Source of the DNA: Kibdelosporangium persicum
GTDB lineage: Bacteria; Actinomycetota; Actinomycetes; Mycobacteriales; Pseudonocardiaceae
NCBI RefSeq assembly: GCF_013280595.1
Contig: NZ_JAAATY010000037.1
Location: 24,248-88,247 of the forward strand
Direction: 5' to 3'
DNA: 64,000 nucleotides
Below are positions 45,401-53,774 of this stretch, one piece after another. The notes under the pieces are model-generated. The model had not been told where the DNA came from and did no database searches. It saw nothing but the letters and a program-made list of their open reading frames with translations. Made by a program: the position numbers and the translations under genes. How positions within the stretch are numbered: the stretch's first letter is position 1; each line of letters opens with the position of its first letter.

Positions 45401-47227
45401 GTGCTCCGCCGCCGCACATCGTCCGGTGTGGACAGTGAATGGAGCTTCGACGAGGCGCGCCTGCCGCGTTCACTGCGCATCGCCGGGCACGTCGTCGAGT
45501 TCCAGCACGACCAGGCCGAACGGGAGGTCTTCCGGAGCGTCGACGGCAAAGTGGTGCTCCGGCGGCGGTTCGACGCGGAGGACCGGCTCGCCGCGGAGGA
45601 CATCGCCGGAGTCGGGCAGCGCACCTACGGCTACCGGCCGGACGGCAAGCTCGCCGCGGTCGACGACGCGTCGCGGCCGTGGCGGTTCGGGTTCGACCAG
45701 GCGGGCCGGATCAGCGAGGCGCACGGCCCGGCCGGCGTCGAGCAGTTCGCCTACGACGCCACGGGCGCGATCACGTGGGCCGCCACGCCGATCCTGCCGG
45801 GCCCGCGGAACTACAACGGGAACGCGTTGCTCACAGCAGGCGGCACCCGTTACACCGGCGACGCGCAGGGCCGGATCACCGGTCGGCACCGCGCCGGCGC
45901 GTCCTGGACGTACACATGGGACCAGCTGGACCGGATGCGTGGCGTCCGTACGCCGGACGGTGCACTGTGGACATATCACTACGACCCGCTGGGCAGGCGG
46001 TTCGCCAAGCGCCGGTGGGTCACCGGACCGGACGGCGAACCCCAGCTCACCGCGGACACCCGGTTCCTGTGGAGCGGCACCGACCTCGTCGAACGCGTGC
46101 AGTTCGGTGTGGACGGATCAGCCCGGATCACCACCTGGGAGCGCCACCCCATGGACAGCCGCCCGATCGTGCAGATCGAGCGCACGGGCCTCGCGGAGCA
46201 AGGCCGGTTCCGCACGGTGATCACGTCGCCCGCCGGTACGCCGACCGAGCTGCTGGACGAACGGGGCGCCGTGGTCTGGCAGGACCGGAGCAGCTTCTGG
46301 GGCGCGGCGCTGCCCGGCTCGGGCAGTGCCGCCATGCCGCTGGCGTTCCCCGGGCAGTACCGCGACGAGGAAACCGGGCTGCACTACAACGTGTTCCGGT
46401 ACTACGACCCGGAGACCGCGCGCTACATCAGTCAGGACCCGCTCGGTCTGGCCGCCGCGCCCAACCCGGTCGGCTACGTGACCGAACCCCTGCTCACCGG
46501 TGACCCGCTCGGGCTCGTGGGCTCCTGCGGCGCGAGCGGCGCGCCGCCGAGCCGCAAGCGGCCCCGGCCGGACGACTTCGACCCGCCGCCGCCCGCCAAG
46601 AAGCAGGACACCAGCATCGCCGTGCACCGCATGAGCAGGGAGGAGTTCGAGAAGTTCAAGCCCCAGCTCGACCAGATGATGCGCGCCGACAAGCACTACT
46701 TCTGGTCCGGCGGGTACAAGCAGGGCCAGGGTGCCGACAGCGACCCCTACCTGGGCTCGATCGAGATGAAGGCGAACCAGATGGCCAAGCAGGACGGTGG
46801 CAACACCCTCGAAGGCCTCGTCGCCGACAACCGCATGAAGATGCCTGGCTGGGTCGACGACAAGATGATGAAGGACAACAACCAGGGGTACTGGACGCAC
46901 AGCGACCTCAAGAACCCCGACGGCACCCCGATGAGCAACGAGGACCAGAAGAAGTTCGTCAAGGAAAAGTGGGACATCGCGTCGGAAACGTTCGCGGAGA
47001 ACTCGGGCAAGGACACCCACGTCGTCTTCCCGGGCACGCCGGGCAGCCAGACCAGCACCGGCATCCCCAACCCGAACGGCGACATCTACCCTTACCGCCG
47101 GGAGAACAACGTCTTCGACGTGACCGAGTACCCGAGGCTGGAGAAGCACGGCATCCAGGTCACCGAGCACAACGCCGACACCGGTGAGACCCGCCCCTAC
47201 CAGAAGCCGCCCACCAAGAAACCCTGA
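42452..47227 (+). CDS. RHS polymorphic toxin with C-terminal ADP-ribosyl cyclase/NADase-like domain
   Basis: 1591 aa from ATG 42452 (CGAGGAGAACC upstream). Residues ~1-260 carry a WXG-like helical domain (SAWTGESADAYRG) and hydrophobic segments; ~265-385 is Gly/Ser/Pro linker; ~390 onward is the DUF6531 region (DPVDVATGEVVMTQVDL), then YD repeats; the RHS core ends with RYYDPETARYISQDPLGL near 1316-1333. The variable tip (about 1345-1591) contains HYFWSG (Trp1418), NTLEG (Glu1454), KWDIASETFAENSG (Trp1507) and VTEYPRL (Glu1559). These match, in order, the CD38 residues W125, E146, W189 and E226. It is predicted to destroy NAD+ in competitors. Export by the type VII system is inferred from the island. 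Confidence 0.85.
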   Translation: MSNPLVAERQDSTTGFSGVPLLESANDTAQAISSGDWASGVMGIAGTALDALSMALDPFGSIFAAGVGWLIEHVGPLSDALDALTGDPDQIKAHAQTWTNIAQELGSISADLASAIQADTSAWTGESADAYRGQATDMANLITAAQTAADGAASGVGIAGEVVAAVRTLVRDIIAELVGRLISWALQVLFTLGIGMVWVVPQVIAAVAKTATKIAKITSGLVEAMGKLGNLLTKLSKNFDEVGSALKKIEAGKVDAPQTRSLGPDTSTPGSTGPSGSPGGGSSGSPGSGGVTTPSGSTGSSGSPGGGGSPGGGGQTNLSGSPGGGAPGTNGGPSTPPPANGPATPPPAGGTGNDFTTSGASTHGPSTSRGGPGLDGPRDRAVPSDSKNLVSDPVDVATGEVVMTQVDLTLPSAAGELVLSRTHLSSYGAGRWFGRSWASTVDQRLAVGRDEVRFYAEDGMVLVYPLPAGQPVLPLEGPRHPLSRTPDGYVLSTGTRDLHFAGNGDTVPLTAIEQNGSRTEIARAADGAPTALRRDDGTQVQISVVNGRIVAYGAMGAAPLVRFGYNQLGQLTTVMDFVGRPMTLDYDTEHRLVGWQDRTGTWYRYIYDAAGRCVRTVGADGFYDAAFAYDVNPRTTRHTDALGHTWTYRMNDAGQLVERIDPLGNSRRYTWSRYDQLLSQVDELGRETRYDYENGELAAVTRPDGSVVRVAATPEGETRLQAGEADSAVHRVVAAIDPFTTLPGAAMSTDLAAAPDPLGDEPVIDRSVRPENRDVFGRPQLVHTASGGAVRLGWTAEGRRSVRIGPQGHRETWQYDAEGQVVEYRDAAGGVRRRSYGPFGLVMQDIDTAGARTTYTYDGELRLTSVTNPRGLTWRYTYDAAGRLVEETDYDGRKFTYTYDAAGQLRRMVNGLGQPTEYDYDLLGNLVERRTTEEVTRYAYDALGQLVLAENPESRVAIIRDERGRVIAETINGLGVAWDYAGTVLRRRTSSGVDSEWSFDEARLPRSLRIAGHVVEFQHDQAEREVFRSVDGKVVLRRRFDAEDRLAAEDIAGVGQRTYGYRPDGKLAAVDDASRPWRFGFDQAGRISEAHGPAGVEQFAYDATGAITWAATPILPGPRNYNGNALLTAGGTRYTGDAQGRITGRHRAGASWTYTWDQLDRMRGVRTPDGALWTYHYDPLGRRFAKRRWVTGPDGEPQLTADTRFLWSGTDLVERVQFGVDGSARITTWERHPMDSRPIVQIERTGLAEQGRFRTVITSPAGTPTELLDERGAVVWQDRSSFWGAALPGSGSAAMPLAFPGQYRDEETGLHYNVFRYYDPETARYISQDPLGLAAAPNPVGYVTEPLLTGDPLGLVGSCGASGAPPSRKRPRPDDFDPPPPAKKQDTSIAVHRMSREEFEKFKPQLDQMMRADKHYFWSGGYKQGQGADSDPYLGSIEMKANQMAKQDGGNTLEGLVADNRMKMPGWVDDKMMKDNNQGYWTHSDLKNPDGTPMSNEDQKKFVKEKWDIASETFAENSGKDTHVVFPGTPGSQTSTGIPNPNGDIYPYRRENNVFDVTEYPRLEKHGIQVTEHNADTGETRPYQKPPTKKP

Positions 47228-47238
47228 CCCGCGGTGAG

Positions 47239-47276
47239 ACGCTCCAAAGAGGACCGCAATGTCCTCTTTGGAGCGT
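47239..47276. terminator. Strong bidirectional terminator hairpin after the RHS toxin
   Basis: A perfect 16-bp stem (ACGCTCCAAAGAGGAC and its complement) with a 6-nt loop begins 12 bp after the toxin stop. It separates the toxin from the convergent DUF551-like gene and can stop transcription from both sides. Confidence 0.85.
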
Positions 47277-47384
47277 TGAGCCGCGCCGGCGGTCAGGCGG
47301 CCGGTTCGCGCAGGGGTGACAGTGCGCACTCCCGGCCAGCGGCTGCTCGCTCAACTCGCGAGGCCCTGGTGGGTCAGCAGGTGG

Positions 47385-47753
47385 CTACCGGTCGGACACG
47401 GCGCGAAGCGCGGGGCGTACTGCGTCGCCGAACATGCGCTGTACGTCCGTGCCGGGGAGGCTCGGCATCTCGGCCCAGTGTGTGACAACCTCCTCGCCGG
47501 TCGGCCTGCCGATGGGGAGACGGACCACGCCGTCGGAGTCGAAGAAGCAGTTCTCGATGACCTCTCCGGTTTCCTCCACCGGGTGGATGCGACGGAAGTA
47601 CATGGGGAGTACCAGCCAGAACTCCCGGCCGGAGAGCGAGTCGGGGTCATCTTCCGGCTCGCCGGGATAGCGGCCGGTCACGGCTGCGACGATGCCGGCG
47701 CCGTCGCGGGGGAGTCGCTCGTCGGCCCGGATCCATTCGACTGTCGTCTTCAT
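47385..47753 (-). CDS. DUF551-like protein, possible orphan or immunity gene
   Basis: 122 aa from ATG 47753. It has the DUF551-like layout: an N-terminal WIRADERLPRDGAGIVAAVTG and a closing VTHWAEMPSLPG. The upstream frame continues to 47837 but has no Shine-Dalgarno site. It is convergent with the RHS toxin across a terminator, unlike typical immunity genes, which follow the toxin on the same strand. Because no same-strand gene follows the toxin, it is the closest immunity candidate, but the orientation argues against it. Confidence 0.6.
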   Translation of the reverse strand: MKTTVEWIRADERLPRDGAGIVAAVTGRYPGEPEDDPDSLSGREFWLVLPMYFRRIHPVEETGEVIENCFFDSDGVVRLPIGRPTGEEVVTHWAEMPSLPGTDVQRMFGDAVRPALRAVSDR

Positions 47754-47871
47754 GCGGACGGTGCTTTCTGGTCGAGGGGCGTTGATGAGTGCCGGCTGTG
47801 ACAGATATCGCCCACTGTCACATCGGATCAGCACCACCGTGCCATCCGGCGCGCTTCAGAATGCGAGTTGC

Positions 47872-48663
47872 TCAGCCACGATCGGCACGGCGAGTCTTCG
47901 CCGCTACCCAGTTCTCGATGCCGTCCAGGAATCGGTCCACTCCGAAGCTGAGCTCGACGGGCAGTACTTCCCCGTCAGCCCGCTCGGGTCCGGAGTGGCC
48001 GCTGGCGGTTTCGGCGGCGTGGACGGCTGTCAGCGCGGGGTAGGCGTGGGGGTCGATGAGCTCGGCGAGTGCGTGTGCCAGTTCGGCTTCGTTGTGCGGC
48101 GATCCGTCGGCGGTCTTGTGTGCGCTGGTCATGTCCATGCTGATCTGTGCTGTGCCGCGCACGACCGCGGTGAGGTGCAGGGCTGCCGCCCTTGCCTCGC
48201 CACCCACCAGCCCGGCCGTCAGCAGGGGTTGCAGCAGGCGGTCGAGCCATGCGAGCTGGTTGGGTCCAATCGGTGCGTGGTCGAGCGGGACACGTAGTAG
48301 CCAGGGGCGGGTCCGGAAGCCGGTCCACAGCGCGCCGACCCACTGCCGGACCGCGTGCCGGAAGTCCCTTGTGTTGTCGAGTTCGGGTGGTTGCCCGGCC
48401 GCGATGTCGGCCACGACCTCCAGCAGCAGGTCCTTGCTCGGGATGTGGTTGTAGATGGACATCGTCGAGTAGCCGAGCTCGGCGGCGATCCGCTGCATCG
48501 ACAGCGCCTCCAGGCCGTCGACGTCGGCGATCCGGACGGCGGCGTCCGCGATCTGTGCCACGGTGAGCTTCGGCCGGGGGCCGCGCCGGCCCCGGGAGCG
48601 CCCCGCCCACAGCAGCGTGAGGCTGTGCTGCAGATCAGGGCCCTTGCTGTCTCGTGTTGTCAT
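47872..48663 (-). CDS. TetR-family repressor
   Basis: 263 aa. After a ~30-residue basic tail, residues ~31-85 are the TetR DNA-binding domain (KLTVAQIADAAVRIADVDGL...AAELGYSTMSIYNHIPSKDLLLEVV); the C-terminal part resembles the TetR_C family with VPLDHAPIGPNQLAWLDRLL. It is divergent from a DUF2306 membrane protein with a 106-bp gap carrying two TATGTATG-type dyads (48700-48737), so it probably represses that gene and itself. Similar repressors respond to hydrophobic compounds. Confidence 0.9.
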   Translation of the reverse strand: MTTRDSKGPDLQHSLTLLWAGRSRGRRGPRPKLTVAQIADAAVRIADVDGLEALSMQRIAAELGYSTMSIYNHIPSKDLLLEVVADIAAGQPPELDNTRDFRHAVRQWVGALWTGFRTRPWLLRVPLDHAPIGPNQLAWLDRLLQPLLTAGLVGGEARAAALHLTAVVRGTAQISMDMTSAHKTADGSPHNEAELAHALAELIDPHAYPALTAVHAAETASGHSGPERADGEVLPVELSFGVDRFLDGIENWVAAKTRRADRG

Positions 48664-48699
48664 CCGCCATCCCGTCGTGGTGTCTCCGCCATTCTAAAA

Positions 48700-48737
48700 C
48701 TATGTATGACATACGTTTTTATGTATGGTGTACGTAG
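48700..48737. promoter_or_regulatory. Operator candidate between TetR and DUF2306 genes
   Basis: TATGTATGACATA at 48701-48713 is a TATGT-ATG-ACATA dyad, and ATGTATGGTGTACGTAG at 48721-48737 is a diverged second copy. Together they form a larger dyad centred near 48718 in the AT-rich divergent promoter, fitting two TetR dimers. Confidence 0.65.
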
Positions 48738-48769
48738 TTTTTGTCCCGCCTCGTCACGAACGGATCGCC

Positions 48770-49489
48770 ATGACCCACACGATGAACGCACCTCCCGCGG
48801 CTCCGCCTCGCCGTGCCCAAACCTGGTGGCGCCGCCCCTGGATCGTGCCGCTGCTGCTGGTGGTCGCGGCGTTCCTGGCCTTCTCGGTGCCGCCCTACCT
48901 GACCTTCGACCCGTCCCTGTCCCGCCTGGAACCGCCGGAGGGCAACCAGATCTACTACCCGTTGCTCGTCGCGCACGTCCTCTTCGGCACCGTCGCGATG
49001 GTGACTGCGTGCTTCCAGATCTGGCCCGCGTTCCGCACACAACACCGGCGCGGGCACCGGATCACCGGCCGGGTCTACGTCTTCGGCGGGGTGCTGCCCG
49101 CCGCGCTGCTCGGGCTGTACATCGGCTGGCACACCGCGGCCGGCCCCTCCGTGCGGGTGGCCAACCTCGTGGGCTCGGCGCTGTGGCTCACGGTCACGAT
49201 CATCGGGCTGCGGATGGCCCGCCAGCGCCGCTACGGCGAACACCGGAAGTGGATGTCACGCAGTTTCGCGCTCACCATGTCGATCGTTCTGAGCCGAGTC
49301 ATCAACGTGGTGGCCACGATCGCGCTCACGCCCCAGGTGGACACCACCTTCGGCGGCAGCGCGGAACTGATGCAGTACAGCGCCGCGAGCATCGGGGTCT
49401 GGCTCAGCCCCTTGCTCCTGCTACTGCTCACGGACTGGCTGCTGGAACGCCGCAAACCCGGTGCCCGCCGTCCCGCGCCGTCCGCGTGA
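48770..49489 (+). CDS. DUF2306 membrane protein
   Basis: 239 aa from ATG 48770. Six hydrophobic segments and the pattern HVLFGTVAMVTACFQIWPAFR...HRRGHRITGRVYVFGG...RRYGEHRKWMSRSFALT are characteristic of the DUF2306 family (four-helix cores with conserved His and Arg, related to ferric reductase-like membrane proteins). Function is unknown. Divergent from and probably repressed by the TetR regulator. Confidence 0.82.
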   Translation: MTHTMNAPPAAPPRRAQTWWRRPWIVPLLLVVAAFLAFSVPPYLTFDPSLSRLEPPEGNQIYYPLLVAHVLFGTVAMVTACFQIWPAFRTQHRRGHRITGRVYVFGGVLPAALLGLYIGWHTAAGPSVRVANLVGSALWLTVTIIGLRMARQRRYGEHRKWMSRSFALTMSIVLSRVINVVATIALTPQVDTTFGGSAELMQYSAASIGVWLSPLLLLLLTDWLLERRKPGARRPAPSA

Positions 49490-49556
49490 CTCCTGCGGGT
49501 TCTCCGGTCCTGCCAGGGGTGCGGAAGGGCGTAACCCCTTGTGCAGCGGCGTGAAC

Positions 49557-49596
49557 AGCCGTGCGTCGGCCGCACAGCAGCGGTCGACGCACGGCT
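49557..49596. terminator. Hairpin between convergent DUF2306 and sedolisin genes
   Basis: AGCCGTGCGTCGGCCGC pairs with GCGGTCGACGCACGGCT (one G-T/bulge-like mismatch in the middle) around a 6-nt loop. It lies in the 114-bp convergent gap, right next to the stop of the protease gene, and probably ends both transcripts. Confidence 0.75.
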
Positions 49597-49603
49597 CAGG
49601 TCT

Positions 49604-51526
49604 TTATCGCCGTGGTGGGAACGAGTCGATCAGTGTTCTGGCCGGCGAGCCGAGACCGGTCGAGGTGTTGTAGCCGGGCACGAAATCGAGGTTGTGGTTG
49701 GCGTACTGGCCGGGGGTGGCGAGTCGGACACCGTCGAAATAGTTGACCGCGAAGGCGATCGTGTTCGGTGTTCCCGCCAGGTTGTCGCTGATTCGGTGGA
49801 AGGTGTGTGCGCGGGTGTAGAAGGCCGGGTTGGCGAAGCCGAGCGGCCCGTGTTTCTGCACGAGGAGCGCTTCGACGCCGGCGAACAAGGGGGAGGCGAG
49901 GCTGGTTCCGCCTCCGTTGCTCTTGATGTAGACGATGTTGCGGCCGGCGTCGTACTGGGTGATGCCGATGCGGAGACCGAGGTAGTACTCGGCGAGCGCG
50001 GAGACGTCAGGGATGGTGCGCATGGGCGGGGTGCCGGCGAAGGCCGGGGGCACCACACCTTGTTGGTAGGAGGGTTGGCCGAACACGGTGCTGGTGCCGC
50101 CACCGGTCGCCTTTCCCTGGTAGCCGGGCGGTTCCGTGTCCCAGCCAGTGCCGTCGGCGGACAGGTCGGTGTAGTCGGTCGCCCAGACGATCTCCCACAG
50201 GCGCCTGTTCCCCGCGCCGATGCCGAGGGAGGTGCCGCCCACCGCGGTGACCCACGGGCTGGACGCGGGGTACTCGACGGTCCTCATGCCATCGACGATG
50301 CCGCCGCCGGAGTCGCCGCTGGCGAAGTTGAAGGTGATGCCTTCGACGGCCGCCTCCTGGAACAGCCGCTCATACGCGGCGATCGCGTCGGGTGCCGAAC
50401 CGGGGGTGTAGCCGGTGATGATCGATCCGGACACGACGTCGGCCAGGCGTTCGTCCACGACCCTGGCGATCGCGTCCAGCACAGGGTCTCCCCAGGTGCT
50501 GCTCGATCCGACCACGTAGGCGATGTTCGCCTCCGGTGCCATCGCATGCGCGGCCTGGATGTCCATGGTGAACTCGCCGCCGGTCGGTTCCGGGGTGACA
50601 TCGGGTGCGACGTGCACGGTGAACTGGCCTGGCGCGAAGGTGGGTTCGCCGTGCTCGGCGGAGATGCGGTCCGTGTCGGCCAGGGCGTTGGCTTCGTAGC
50701 TGGACCCGATGATGCCGATGGTCACACCCTTGCCCGTGAGGCCGGTGCCGGTGATTCCGTAGGCGTCGCGGATCTGTTTCGGGGTGTAGCCGCACGGTGC
50801 CCATTGGACGGGGCGCGCGTAGGCAGGAGGTAGCTCGGTGGCCGGTGTGTCACCGTAGTGGTCGGGACAGGGGTTGACCGGTGCGCCGGCTGAGCGGACT
50901 GCCTTGTGTGGTGCGGATTCCGTACGCAAGGCGCCGGCCGGAGAAGCCGGCTTCGGCTTCCCGCGCAGGACGGTGAGACCTGTGACGGCGAGAACGTCGC
51001 GCCCGACCGCGGCGGGCACGGTAACCGGATCGACCGCTGCGCGAAACGGGGTTCCGAAGAACGTGTAGTTCCTGATCCGCGTGCCGAAGGCGGTGGATGC
51101 CTGGGCGACGGTGCCGCGCACGACGACGCCACGGTGACTGATCTGGTCGATCGACAGACCGGTGCCGCGCAGCCAAGCCGTGACCGCGTCGATCCGTTGC
51201 TGTGCGGGACCGAAGCGGGCGCGTGTCTGGGCAGGTGTCAGGAAGTGGCGGTAGCGAGGATTGGCCGGGTCGGACACCGCGCGGGCGTAGGCGGCCAGGC
51301 CGGCGGCGTCCCCGGTGAGGAACACCTGGACGGTGACCTGAGTGGACGGATCAGTCGGTCCGGTGTCGGTGCCCTTCCGGATCAGCCGGTCCGCCAGGGT
51401 GTCCGTCAGGCGTGCCACGGGCACCCGGCCCGGCTCGCCCGCATGAACCGTACTGATCCCGGAAAGGCTGACGGCTGTGGCGACGAGAACGCCCAATGCC
51501 GTGTAGAGCGTGCGTTTTCTCCGCAT
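49604..51526 (-). CDS. Secreted sedolisin (S53) serine-carboxyl peptidase
   Basis: 640 aa. Signal peptide ~1-29 (LYTALGVLVATAVSLSGIS, VHA|G), a pro-domain (to ~200, with RYRHFLTPAQTRARFGP as in kumamolisin/TPP1 propeptides), then the S53 catalytic domain. Catalytic Glu and Asp lie in GGEFTMDIQAAHA, the oxyanion Asp in FNFASGDSGGG, and the nucleophile Ser in NGGGTSLASPLFAG. It is active at acid pH in characterised homologues. Unlinked to its neighbours; acts extracellularly. Confidence 0.92.
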   Translation of the reverse strand: MRRKRTLYTALGVLVATAVSLSGISTVHAGEPGRVPVARLTDTLADRLIRKGTDTGPTDPSTQVTVQVFLTGDAAGLAAYARAVSDPANPRYRHFLTPAQTRARFGPAQQRIDAVTAWLRGTGLSIDQISHRGVVVRGTVAQASTAFGTRIRNYTFFGTPFRAAVDPVTVPAAVGRDVLAVTGLTVLRGKPKPASPAGALRTESAPHKAVRSAGAPVNPCPDHYGDTPATELPPAYARPVQWAPCGYTPKQIRDAYGITGTGLTGKGVTIGIIGSSYEANALADTDRISAEHGEPTFAPGQFTVHVAPDVTPEPTGGEFTMDIQAAHAMAPEANIAYVVGSSSTWGDPVLDAIARVVDERLADVVSGSIITGYTPGSAPDAIAAYERLFQEAAVEGITFNFASGDSGGGIVDGMRTVEYPASSPWVTAVGGTSLGIGAGNRRLWEIVWATDYTDLSADGTGWDTEPPGYQGKATGGGTSTVFGQPSYQQGVVPPAFAGTPPMRTIPDVSALAEYYLGLRIGITQYDAGRNIVYIKSNGGGTSLASPLFAGVEALLVQKHGPLGFANPAFYTRAHTFHRISDNLAGTPNTIAFAVNYFDGVRLATPGQYANHNLDFVPGYNTSTGLGSPARTLIDSFPPRR

Positions 51527-51687
51527 GTCTCTCCTTGGTGCGACAACAACGCACTCGTATGACGCGTGCCCGCGGGCGGAGGTTTACCACATCCCGACGT
51601 CGTCACGAACAGCTCGAATCCTTGGCTGGCAAGGGAAATCTGCCCGGTCATGGCACCGCGCCGGGCAGGCGGCCCTTAGGCCACATC

Positions 51688-51723
51688 GGCCGCGAGCATG
51701 CCCGCACGGGCATGCTCGCGGCC
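51688..51723 (-). terminator. Long perfect hairpin downstream of asnB
   Basis: A 17-bp perfect stem (GGCCGCGAGCATGCCCG and complement) around two bases, 110 bp after the asnB stop on its strand. It is the likely transcription terminator of the PhyH-AsnB operon. Confidence 0.75.
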
Positions 51724-51834
51724 GGTTGGCCGGAATCGCCGGTCTACGGCGCGGTCGAGGCGTGGGCCGTGATGCCCGGCCGAGCCGAGCGTGTCACGTC
51801 CACTGTGGAGCGCCTCACCGGCCCGCACTGCACG

Positions 51835-53757
51835 TCAGCTGACCACCGGCTTGCTCAGCAGCTGCGAGGCCACCGGCGCGGGCCGCGGGTCGATCGTGCC
51901 CTCCACGAAGATGGCGTACCACAGGCAGAACACCAGCACGGTCCAGATCTTGCGGCTGTAGTCCGCCGCGCCCCGCTTGTGCTCGTGCAGCAGGCGGCGG
52001 ACGTACCCGAGGTCGATCAGGTGCCCTGCCTTGGAGGTGTCCAGCACGTGCGTGGCCCACTCGTACATCTCGCCGCGCAGCCACACCCGGATCGGCGTGG
52101 GGAAGCCGAGCTTGACGCGGTTGACGATCTCCGGCGGCACCACGCCCTCCATCGCACGGCGCAGGGCGTACTTCGTGTCGGCCGACCGCGGCGGCAGCTT
52201 CAGGTCCGTGGGGATCGTCGAGGCGACGTCGAACACGTTGTAGTCCAGGAACGGCACCCGGACCTCCAGCGAGTTCGCCATCGACATCCGGTCGGCCTTG
52301 ACCAGGATGTCGCCGCGCAGCCACGTGTAGACGTCGATGTACTGCATCTTCTCGACGTCGCCCAAATGCGCGGCCTCTGCGTAGATCGGCGCCGTGACGT
52401 CGGTGTACTGCACCGACGAGTCGTACTGCCGCAGCAGCGTCGCCTTCTCCTGCTCGGTGTACATCCGCGCGTTGCCGTAGTACCGCTCCTCGATCGGCGT
52501 GGTACCGCGTTCGAGGAAGCTCTTTCCCTTCATCCCCTGGGGGATCGCCTTGGACACCGCACGCAGGCCGCGCTGCATCGGCGCCGGCAACCCGGACACC
52601 GGGCGCAGCGACAACGGCTCGCGGTAGACCCGGTAGCCGGCGAAGAACTCGTCCGAGCCCTCGCCGGACAGCGCCACCGTGACGTGCTCGCTTGCCTTGC
52701 GCGCCACGTAGTACAGCGGGATCAGGGCCGGGTCCGCGACCGGTTCGTCCAGGTGCCAGACGATCCGGGGCAGGGCGTCCATCATCATCTGCGCGGTCAC
52801 CGAGATCGGGTGCATCGTGACCCCGAGGTGCCGCGCCGACTCCTGCGCCACCGGCAGTTCGGAGTAGCCGTCCACCTCCAGCGCGGCGGTGAACGTCAGG
52901 ATGCGCGGGTTGACCTCGCGCGCCAGCGCCACCACCGCGGTGGAGTCGATCCCGCTGGACAGGAACGCCCCGACCGGCACGTCCGAGCGCATGTGGATCC
53001 GCACGCTTTCCCGCAGGACCTCCCGGATACGCCGGTACAGCTCCTCCGGGTGGTCCTGCGGTGTCGGGCGGAACTCCGCCCGCCAGTACCGCCGGATGGC
53101 GAGCCCGTCACCACCAGGCCGGTAGGTGAAGCACTCGCCCGAGCCGATCCGCCCGATGTCCCGGTGCAGCGTGCCGGGTTCGGGGACGTACTGCAGCGTC
53201 ATGTAGTGCGCCAGGCTGGCCTGGTTGATCGTGGTGTCACCCGAGGTCGCGAACGGCAGTAGCGCCTTCTTCTCACTGGCGAAGAACACGCCGTGCTCGG
53301 TGACGAGGTGGAACAGCGGCTTGATCCCGAACGGATCGCGCGCGCCGAACGCGACGCGATCCTGCCGGTCCCAGATGACGAAGGCGAACATGCCGCGCAG
53401 CCGCCGGACGGCCGCGGGCCCCCACTGGTGGTACGCCGCGACGATCACCTCGGTGTCGCCTTCGGTGGCGAACACCGCTCCCTCGGCCGCGAGTTCCGCT
53501 CGCAGCTCCAGGTAGTTGTAGATCTCGCCGTTGAAGGTGATGGTGTACCGGCCGTCGGCGTAGCTCAGTGGCTGGTGGCTGTGCTCGACGTCGATGATGG
53601 ACAGCCGTTTGAAGCCCATCACGACGTCGTCGCCCTCGACACGTACCACTGTCTCGTCGGGACCGCGGTGGTGAATGCTTTCCAACGCTTCCGACATGCC
53701 GTTCGCGTGAGCGCGTGCGGCGCCGGCGGCGCTGACATAGGTGAGCAGTCCGCACAT
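51835..53757 (-). CDS. asnB: Glutamine-hydrolysing asparagine synthetase
   Basis: 640 aa class II amidotransferase. Cys2 (MCGLLTYVS) is the glutaminase nucleophile; HHRGPD, NGEIYNY and GDTEV complete the glutaminase site. The synthetase domain has the PP-loop SSGIDSTAV and LSGEGSDEFFAGYR. It makes asparagine from aspartate, or amidates a carboxylate of another substrate. It follows a PhyH-type dioxygenase by 17 bp in one operon and is not beside amino-acid biosynthesis genes, so a specialised amidation role is possible. Confidence 0.92.
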   Translation of the reverse strand: MCGLLTYVSAAGAARAHANGMSEALESIHHRGPDETVVRVEGDDVVMGFKRLSIIDVEHSHQPLSYADGRYTITFNGEIYNYLELRAELAAEGAVFATEGDTEVIVAAYHQWGPAAVRRLRGMFAFVIWDRQDRVAFGARDPFGIKPLFHLVTEHGVFFASEKKALLPFATSGDTTINQASLAHYMTLQYVPEPGTLHRDIGRIGSGECFTYRPGGDGLAIRRYWRAEFRPTPQDHPEELYRRIREVLRESVRIHMRSDVPVGAFLSSGIDSTAVVALAREVNPRILTFTAALEVDGYSELPVAQESARHLGVTMHPISVTAQMMMDALPRIVWHLDEPVADPALIPLYYVARKASEHVTVALSGEGSDEFFAGYRVYREPLSLRPVSGLPAPMQRGLRAVSKAIPQGMKGKSFLERGTTPIEERYYGNARMYTEQEKATLLRQYDSSVQYTDVTAPIYAEAAHLGDVEKMQYIDVYTWLRGDILVKADRMSMANSLEVRVPFLDYNVFDVASTIPTDLKLPPRSADTKYALRRAMEGVVPPEIVNRVKLGFPTPIRVWLRGEMYEWATHVLDTSKAGHLIDLGYVRRLLHEHKRGAADYSRKIWTVLVFCLWYAIFVEGTIDPRPAPVASQLLSKPVVS

Positions 53758-53774
53758 GAGTTTTCAGGTCCTCG

